From positions 1,167,501 through 1,231,500 of the forward strand of contig NZ_CP017476.1 in NCBI RefSeq assembly GCF_001761385.1: a stretch of DNA of 64,000 nt, written 5' to 3'. A program made the translations under genes and the position numbers. This DNA is from Hydrogenophaga crassostreae (GTDB taxonomy: Bacteria; Pseudomonadota; Gammaproteobacteria; Burkholderiales; Burkholderiaceae_C). A model generated the notes under the pieces. It saw only the letters and a list, made by a program, of their open reading frames with translations, had not been told where the DNA came from and did not search any database. Shown here one piece after another: positions 58,605-64,000 of this stretch (the first letter of the stretch is position 1; every line of letters begins with the position of its first letter).

Positions 58605-59870
58605 ATGATGCAACGTCGTTTCACCCTCAAAGCCCTGTCCGTGGCCGCCGCCCTAGGCGCTTTCGGCCTCTCGGCCCACGCCGCTGACACGATCAAGGTC
58701 GGCATCCTGCACTCGCTGTCGGGCACGATGGCCATTTCCGAGACCGTGTTGAAAGACGTGGCCTTGATGACCATCGACGAGATCAATGCCAAGGGCGGCG
58801 TGATGGGCAAGAAGCTGGAGCCGGTGATCGTGGACCCGGCCTCCAACTGGCCGCTGTTTGCCGAGAAGGCCAAGCAGTTGATCGACAACGACAATGTGGC
58901 CGCCACCTTTGGTTGCTGGACCTCGGTGAGCCGCAAGTCGGTGTTGCCGGTGTTTGAAGAGAAGAACTCGCTGTTGTTCTACCCGGTGCAGTACGAAGGC
59001 GAAGAGCTGAGCAAAAACGTGTTCTACACGGGCGCGGCGCCCAACCAGCAGGCCATTCCTGCGGTCGAGTATCTGATGAGCAAAGACGGCGGCTCGGCCA
59101 AGCGCTTTGTGTTGCTGGGCACCGATTATGTGTACCCCCGCACCACCAACAAGATCCTGCGCGCTTTTCTGAAGGCCAAGGGCATTCCCGAGTCGGACAT
59201 CATGGAGGAGTACACCCCCTTCGGCCACTCCGACTACCAGACCATCATCGCCAACATCAAGAAGTTCGCGGCTGAAGGCAAGAAGACGGCCGTGGTTTCG
59301 ACCATCAACGGCGACTCCAACGTGCCGTTCTACAAGGAGCTGGGCAACGCCGGCCTGAGCGCCAAAGACGTGCCAGTCGTCGCCTTCTCCGTCGGTGAGG
59401 AAGAGTTGCGCGGTGTGGACACCAAGCCGCTGGTGGGCCACCTGGCCGCCTGGAACTACTTCATGTCGATCAAGAACCCGACCAACGCGGCGTTCGTCAA
59501 GCAGTGGAGCGACTACGCCAAGGCCAAGGGCATTCCCGGCCACAAGGACAAGCCTTTGACCAACGACCCGATGGAAGCCACCTACCTCGGCATCCACATG
59601 TGGGCGCAAGCGGTCGAGAAAGCCAAATCCACCGACACCGACAAGGTCATCGCGGCGATGGCCGGCCAGACCTTCAAGGCGCCGGGCGGCTTCATGTCCA
59701 CCATGGACAAGGAAAACCACCATCTGCACAAGCCGGTCTTCATCGGCGAGATCAAGGCCGACGGGCAGTTCAACGTGGTCTGGAAGACGCCGGGCCCGGT
59801 GGTCGCCGATCCATGGAGCGACTACATCGCCGAGAACAAGGGCAAGAAAAACGTGCCCATGATGAAGTGA
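58605..59870 (+). CDS. urtA: Urea ABC transporter substrate-binding protein
   Basis: 421 residues. Signal peptide FTLKALSVAAALGAFGLSAHA with cut before ADTIKV; then the Leu/Ile/Val-binding type fold (GILHSLSGTMAISETVLKDVALM, FGCWTSVSRKSVLPVFEE), with motifs that characterise urea- and amide-binding UrtA/FmdD proteins (YPVQYEGEE, YTPFGHSDYQT). It captures urea in the periplasm. The start is ATG 58605 with GGAG 10 bases upstream; ATG 58608 is next. The gap to urtB contains a hairpin, likely making urtA the most abundant product. Confidence 0.96.
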   Translation: MMQRRFTLKALSVAAALGAFGLSAHAADTIKVGILHSLSGTMAISETVLKDVALMTIDEINAKGGVMGKKLEPVIVDPASNWPLFAEKAKQLIDNDNVAATFGCWTSVSRKSVLPVFEEKNSLLFYPVQYEGEELSKNVFYTGAAPNQQAIPAVEYLMSKDGGSAKRFVLLGTDYVYPRTTNKILRAFLKAKGIPESDIMEEYTPFGHSDYQTIIANIKKFAAEGKKTAVVSTINGDSNVPFYKELGNAGLSAKDVPVVAFSVGEEELRGVDTKPLVGHLAAWNYFMSIKNPTNAAFVKQWSDYAKAKGIPGHKDKPLTNDPMEATYLGIHMWAQAVEKAKSTDTDKVIAAMAGQTFKAPGGFMSTMDKENHHLHKPVFIGEIKADGQFNVVWKTPGPVVADPWSDYIAENKGKKNVPMMK

Positions 59871-59882
59871 TGGTGTGACGCG

Positions 59883-59920
59883 GGGGGCTGATCGCTGGCG
59901 CAGGCTGGCGCTCAGGCCCC
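59883..59920 (+). terminator. Hairpin between urtA and urtB (weak terminator)
   Basis: GGGGCTGA-type left arm pairs with TCAGGCCCC (8 of 9), with a nested GCGC/GCGC stem, followed by GTTTCATTT rather than a pure T-run. In binding-protein operons such structures often stabilise the upstream message or attenuate the downstream genes; inferred here from position. Confidence 0.5.
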
Positions 59921-59989
59921 GTTTCATTTGGTTCGAATCTGCATTCATCGCATTGCCCGCATCTGGGCAGTGCTCAGAAAGAGGGACCC

Positions 59990-61594
59990 ATGCGGCCCAC
60001 CCCCTATTTCAATTTGACGCGATGGCTGGTCGGTGCGTTGCTGAGCTTGTTCGCCGCAACGGCGGCCCAGGCGCTGACACCCGAAGACGCGATGGCGCTG
60101 GTCGCGGGCGGCAGCGATGAGCGCATTGCCATGCTCAACCGCCTGGCCGGTGAGCCGGACGACAAGGCAACCGAACTGATTCGTGCGCTGGCCGATGAGG
60201 CGGTGCGCATGCAGGGCGGGCGCGTGATCATCGTTGAGGGCGATGCGGCCAGGGATGCCGTGACCGGCGAACCGGTCGCGCTTGACGAATACGCCGAAGA
60301 GCCCATGCTCAACAACCGCATGCGCGGCGCGCTCGACTTTGCGCTCGCGGGCATGGAACTCGCTGGTGGCGATGCGGCCCGCCAGCGCGAGGCGGCGCTG
60401 ATTTTGCAGCGCGGCAGTTTTGACGAGCCCGATGCCGAGCAATTGCCGGTGATCGAAAAGGCATTGGCTGGCAAGCTCGACGACGACGCCCGGCAGACGC
60501 TGGAGCTGGCACAGGCGGCGGTGATGCTGGCCAGCGACGACACGGCCAAGCGGCTGGAGGCGGCCGAAAAACTGGGCGAGGCGCGCAAGGCCATCGTTCG
60601 CCCGCTGCTGATGCAGCGCATGGAGACCGAGCAAGACCCGGCGGTGAACGCGGCCCTGAAGGTCTCGTTGGCGGGGCTGGACCGTTCGCTGGCGATCTCG
60701 CGCTCGCTGGCCGAAGCCTTCACCGGCGTGAGCCTGGGCAGCATCCTGCTGCTCGCGGCCCTGGGCCTGGCCATCACCTATGGGCTGATGGGTGTGATCA
60801 ACATGGCCCACGGCGAATTGATCATGATCGGCGCCTACGCGACCTGGCTGGTGCAGTCGTTTTTCAAGACGTCGTTGCCGGGCTTGTTTGACTGGTACCT
60901 GCTGGCTGCGGTGCCGGTGGCGTTCCTGGCTTCGGCGCTGGTGGGCGCGGTGATGGAGCGCACGGTGATCCGCTTTCTGTATGGCCGCCCGCTGGAGACG
61001 CTGCTGGCGACCTGGGGCATCAGCCTGGTCTTGATGCAGGGTGTGCGCTCGATCTTTGGTGCGCAGAACGTGGGCGTGGAGAACCCGAGCTGGATGAGCG
61101 GCAGCCTGCTGATGATGGGCAACCTCAGCCTGCCGTGGAACCGCATCATCATCGTGGGCTTCGCGGTGGCGGTGCTGGTGGGCGTGAGCCTGTTGATCGG
61201 CAAGACGCGGCTGGGCCTGTTCGTGCGCGGTGTGACGCAGAACCGGCCGATCGCTTCCTGCATGGGCGTGAACACCGCGCGCATCGACACCTACGCCTTT
61301 GCCCTGGGATCGGGCATCGCTGGCCTCGCCGGCTGCGCGCTGAGCCAGATCGGCAACGTGGGCCCCGACCTGGGCCAGAGCTACATCGTGGACTCGTTCA
61401 TGGTGGTGGTGCTCGGCGGCGTGGGCCAGTTGGCCGGCACGGTGTACGCCGCGCTGGGCCTGGGCATTCTCAACAAGTTCCTCGAGGGCTGGGCGGGCGC
61501 CGTGCTGGCCAAGATCGCGGTGCTGGTCTTCATCATCGTGTTCATCCAGAAGCGGCCCCAGGGCATCTTTGCGATGAAGGGGAGGGAAGCATGA
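59990..61594 (+). CDS. urtB: Urea ABC transporter permease UrtB
   Basis: 534 residues. Long N-terminal periplasmic domain after a signal-like segment (LVGALLSLFAATAAQA), with TPEDAMALVAGGSDERIAML, then LivH-type helices: LGSILLLAALGLAITYGLMGVINMAHGELIMIGAYA in outline and TRLGLFVRGVTQNRPIASCMGV. This combination is diagnostic of UrtB rather than LivH. ATG 59990 with GAGGG upstream. Separated from urtC by a dispersed repeat. Confidence 0.96.
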   Translation: MRPTPYFNLTRWLVGALLSLFAATAAQALTPEDAMALVAGGSDERIAMLNRLAGEPDDKATELIRALADEAVRMQGGRVIIVEGDAARDAVTGEPVALDEYAEEPMLNNRMRGALDFALAGMELAGGDAARQREAALILQRGSFDEPDAEQLPVIEKALAGKLDDDARQTLELAQAAVMLASDDTAKRLEAAEKLGEARKAIVRPLLMQRMETEQDPAVNAALKVSLAGLDRSLAISRSLAEAFTGVSLGSILLLAALGLAITYGLMGVINMAHGELIMIGAYATWLVQSFFKTSLPGLFDWYLLAAVPVAFLASALVGAVMERTVIRFLYGRPLETLLATWGISLVLMQGVRSIFGAQNVGVENPSWMSGSLLMMGNLSLPWNRIIIVGFAVAVLVGVSLLIGKTRLGLFVRGVTQNRPIASCMGVNTARIDTYAFALGSGIAGLAGCALSQIGNVGPDLGQSYIVDSFMVVVLGGVGQLAGTVYAALGLGILNKFLEGWAGAVLAKIAVLVFIIVFIQKRPQGIFAMKGREA

Positions 61595-61595
61595 C

Positions 61596-61672
61596 CACCC
61601 CCGTCGCTTCGCTCCGCCCCTCAAGGGGCAACGCTGGTGGTCCGGCAAAGCCGGTTCCACGGCGTTCTCGGT
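61596..61672 (-). repeat. Dispersed GC-rich intergenic repeat, copy 8 (reverse, between urtB and urtC)
   Basis: On the minus strand: GAACGCCGTGGAACCGGC, TTTGCCGGACCACCAGCG, CCCCTTGAGGGGC stem, GGAGCGAAGCGACGGGGG. It fills most of the 109-base urtB-urtC gap. It shares the most residues with the copies at 49441 and 26917. Confidence 0.88.
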
Positions 61673-61703
61673 TTCAGACACGCCGGTTCCGTCGAGATTG
61701 TTT

Positions 61704-62822
61704 ATGACTTCTACATCTGTATCTTTACCTCCCAAGGGGCCTTTGCTGACCCGCTCTGGCTGGGGCGGCATTCTGGTGGCGCTGCTGGTGGTCTGCGCGG
61801 TGGCGCCGGCGCTCAATTTGCTGGTGCCCGAGGGCAGCGCGTTTCACCTGAGCGATTACATGGTGGGCCTGCTGGGCAAGATCATGTGCTACGCCATCTG
61901 CGCGCTGGCGATGGACCTGATCTGGGGCTACACCGGTATCCTGAGCCTGGGTCACGGCCTGTTCTTTGCGCTGGGCGGCTATGTGATGGGCATGTACCTG
62001 ATGCGCCAGATCGGGCGCGATGGTCAGTACCAGAGCGACCTGCCGGACTTCATGGTGTTTCTCGACTGGAAAGAGCTGCCCTGGCACTGGGCGCTGTCGG
62101 ACAGCTTCATTGCAACCCTGCTGCTGATCGTGCTGGTGCCCGGCCTGGTGGCCTTCATCTTCGGCTATTTCGCTTTTCGCTCGCGCATCAAGGGGGTGTA
62201 TTTTTCCATCATCACCCAGGCGCTCACCTTCGCCGCCTTGCTGCTTTTTTTCCGCAACGAAACCGGCTTCGGTGGCAACAACGGCTTCACCGATTTCAAA
62301 CGCATCCTGGGCATGCCGCTGGCCACGCAGGGCATGCGCATGACGCTGTTCGTGTTGACAGGCCTCACCCTGCTGGGCTTTTTCCTCTGGGCGCGCTGGC
62401 TGGTGAACAGCAAGTTTGGCCGGGTGTTGCAGGCGGTGCGCGATGCGGAGAGCCGGGTCATGTTCTGCGGCTACAACCCGCTGCCGTACAAGCTCACCAT
62501 CTGGGTGATCTCGGCGGTGATGTGTGGCGTGGCCGGGGCTTTGTATGTGCCCCAGGTCGGCATCATCAACCCCGGTGAAATGAGCACCGCGGCGAGCATC
62601 GAGATCGCGGTCTGGGCCGCAGTGGGCGGGCGCGCGACGCTGATCGGGCCGATCATTGGCGCCTTCATCGTCAATGGCGCGAAGAGCTGGCTGACGGTGG
62701 CGTTTCCCGAGTTCTGGCTGTATCTCCTCGGCGGTTTGTTCATTGTGGTGACGCTGTTCCTGCCCCAGGGGGTGGTCGGGTTGGTGAAGAAGTTGCGCGG
62801 CAGCAAGGGAGTGCAAGCATGA
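61704..62822 (+). CDS. urtC: Urea ABC transporter permease UrtC
   Basis: 372 residues with about ten helices. MCYAICALAMDLIWGYTGILSLGHGLFFALGGYVMGMYLM in outline and GNNGFTDFKRILGM are UrtC signatures; VLQAVRDAESRVMFCGYNPLPYKL is the ATPase-contact loop. The FGYFAFRSRIKGVYFSIITQALTF segment is the LivM-type middle. It forms the inner membrane channel with UrtB. ATG 61704; a TTG two codons earlier is a less likely start. Stop overlaps urtD by four bases. Confidence 0.96.
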   Translation: MTSTSVSLPPKGPLLTRSGWGGILVALLVVCAVAPALNLLVPEGSAFHLSDYMVGLLGKIMCYAICALAMDLIWGYTGILSLGHGLFFALGGYVMGMYLMRQIGRDGQYQSDLPDFMVFLDWKELPWHWALSDSFIATLLLIVLVPGLVAFIFGYFAFRSRIKGVYFSIITQALTFAALLLFFRNETGFGGNNGFTDFKRILGMPLATQGMRMTLFVLTGLTLLGFFLWARWLVNSKFGRVLQAVRDAESRVMFCGYNPLPYKLTIWVISAVMCGVAGALYVPQVGIINPGEMSTAASIEIAVWAAVGGRATLIGPIIGAFIVNGAKSWLTVAFPEFWLYLLGGLFIVVTLFLPQGVVGLVKKLRGSKGVQA

Positions 62823-63694
62823 CGCCGGATTTGATGGAAGAGGGCGCCCGGCGCCTGGAGTCCCACGGGCTGGCGCCGACAGCGGGTCAGACCGAATCGG
62901 GCGGTCGCAACGCCAGCTATGGCCGCGTGCACACACCTGGCGAGGTCGATGTGACCCACGGGCGCATCCTGTACCTGGAGGATGTGAACGTGAGCTTCGA
63001 TGGTTTCAAGGCCATCAACGGCCTGAGCCTGGACATCGCGCCCGGCGAGCTGCGCTGCATCATTGGCCCCAACGGCGCGGGCAAGACCACGATGATGGAC
63101 ATCATCACCGGCAAGACCAAGCCCGACAGCGGTCAGGTGTTCTTCGGCAGCACCATCGATTTGCTGCGCTACCGGGAAGCCGAAATCGCCGCCCTGGGCA
63201 TTGGCCGCAAGTTCCAGAAGCCCACGGTGTTTGAACAGTTGAGCGTGTTTGAAAATCTGGAGCTGGCGCTGGCGACCGACAAGGGCGTTCGCCGCAGCAT
63301 GGTGTTTGCGCTGACGGGCGAAGAGAAAGACCGCTTGAGCGAGGTGCTGCTCACCATCCACCTGGCCGACAGCGCGGCGCGCCCGGCAGGCTTGCTCAGC
63401 CACGGGCAAAAGCAATGGCTGGAGATCGGCATGTTGCTGATGCAGGAGCCCAAGCTGCTGTTGCTCGACGAGCCGGTGGCGGGCATGACCGATGAAGAAA
63501 CCGAGCGCACGGCGCAACTGTTTCTGACGCTCAAGGGCAAGCATTCGCTGATGGTGGTCGAGCACGACATGAGCTTTATCCGAACGATTTCGGAGAAGGT
63601 GACGGTGTTGTGTGAGGGGTCGGTTTTGGCTGAGGGCACGTTGGATGAGGTTCAAGCCGATGAGCGGGTGATTGAGGTTTACCTTGGTCGCTGA
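62819..63694 (+). CDS. urtD: Urea ABC transporter ATP-binding protein UrtD
   Basis: 291 residues. An N-terminal extension of ~45 residues (TPDLMEEGARRLESHGL) precedes the ABC domain: Walker A CIIGPNGAGKTTMMDIIT, signature LLSHGQKQWLEIGMLLM, Walker B LLLLDEPVAGMTDEE and H-loop VVEHDMSFI. YRKFQKPTVFEQLSVFENLELAL in outline is UrtD-specific. ATG 62819 overlaps urtC. The second ATPase, UrtE, normally follows directly but here repeat sequence begins after the stop. Confidence 0.95.
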   Translation: MTPDLMEEGARRLESHGLAPTAGQTESGGRNASYGRVHTPGEVDVTHGRILYLEDVNVSFDGFKAINGLSLDIAPGELRCIIGPNGAGKTTMMDIITGKTKPDSGQVFFGSTIDLLRYREAEIAALGIGRKFQKPTVFEQLSVFENLELALATDKGVRRSMVFALTGEEKDRLSEVLLTIHLADSAARPAGLLSHGQKQWLEIGMLLMQEPKLLLLDEPVAGMTDEETERTAQLFLTLKGKHSLMVVEHDMSFIRTISEKVTVLCEGSVLAEGTLDEVQADERVIEVYLGR

Positions 63695-64000
63695 TCCCTT
63701 TGTCGTTGCTCCTGCTCTTGCTGGGCAGGCCGGGTCTCGGCCCGGCGGCCGAGGCACTTTCTTTTGCTTCGCCAAAAGAAAGTACCCAAAGAAAAGGCGA
63801 GCCGGATGCGCTGTCCCTCCGCTGCGCTGCGGGCACGCTGCGTTGCTCGGTCCGCGCGGGGTCTGGCTGAACTCGCCTTCGGCTCAGACAACGCCAGCCC
63901 TGATCCGCGCGGGCCTGCGCTACTCGCCAGCGCATGACGGCGGAAGGCGGGAGCGGGAGAAGGCTGCCCTGCGGTCCCCCGGGGCAGCGCAACACCGCCT
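63695..64000. repeat. Repeat-rich non-coding sequence at right edge
   Basis: 306 bases after urtD with no credible gene. At 63756-63783 ACTTTCTTTTG, a six-base CTTCGC loop and CAAAAGAAAGT form a perfect 11-bp inverted repeat, followed by GTACCCAAAGAAAAGGCG. A second GC stem lies just before it (CCGGG...CCCGG about 63730-63748). The rest is GC-rich with GCTGCGCTGCGGGC type segments. Such AAAGAAAGT-based repeats are dispersed in many betaproteobacteria, from memory. urtE would be expected here and is not seen. Confidence 0.7.

Noticed and set aside
61725..62936. A 403-codon minus-strand open frame opposite urtC
   Set aside because: Antisense to urtC; His/Arg/Gln-rich mirror sequence.

Overview
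The window looks like chromosomal DNA of a high-GC betaproteobacterium of the order Burkholderiales, most likely family Comamonadaceae. This rests on gene order (ribF-ileS-lspA; livHMGF next to lysS; a urtABCD and urease block) and on a dispersed GC-rich intergenic repeat of a kind I associate with that family. The genus was not determined. Almost all of it is densely packed housekeeping or metabolic sequence. There is no prophage, integrase, transposase gene, CRISPR array, rRNA or tRNA gene that I could see.

Layout. 1-10.2 kb (all minus strand): envelope genes. The left edge cuts a Kdo transferase (WaaA) whose frame runs on into a Kdo-kinase-like domain (a fusion). Then follow a small glycosyltransferase, a TolC-type outer membrane protein, a rhodanese, a protein-isoaspartate methyltransferase-like protein, and an RND pump operon (tetR, adaptor, pump) with a candidate operator. 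10.2-15.6 kb: a 22-bp perfect hairpin repeat, an EamA exporter, a quinone oxidoreductase, a beta-barrel protein, a lytic transglycosylase and a class V aminotransferase. 15.7-20.3 kb: lspA, ileS and ribF. 20.5-28.3 kb: an HNH nuclease, an acyl-CoA dehydrogenase pair, yceH, purN, a DUF3820 protein, prfC and an RsmB-type methyltransferase. 28.4-36.9 kb: a desaturase, rpmG/rpmB, trxB, a Crp/Fnr regulator, ftsK, lolA and rarA. 37-43.6 kb: branched-chain amino-acid ABC transporter livHMGF (no binding protein), lysS and a metallophosphoesterase. 43.9-48.6 kb: polyamine genes speD and speE, a YitT protein, a LysR regulator diverging from a methyltransferase, and an orphan P-loop kinase.

48.7-63.7 kb is one urea-use locus. 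The urease genes (ureA, a small His-rich membrane protein, ureB, C, E, F, G) run leftward. Diverging from ureA is a 1221-residue hybrid histidine kinase whose sensor half is a whole NCS1-type permease joined through a cysteine-rich module to the kinase. It overlaps a LuxR-type response regulator, followed by the urea ABC transporter urtABCD. The inferred circuit is that the permease-kinase reads a nitrogen compound (urea, purine or allantoin type), the regulator acts on the urt and perhaps ure promoters, UrtABCD(E) imports urea and urease splits it. ureD and urtE are not in the window; urtD is followed by repeat sequence up to the edge.

The main non-coding theme is the dispersed repeat, with at least eight copies. 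Four sit inside apparent operons (liv, ure twice, urt). Two leaders, before livH and lysS, share a TACAAT box followed at once by a terminator-like hairpin and T-run.
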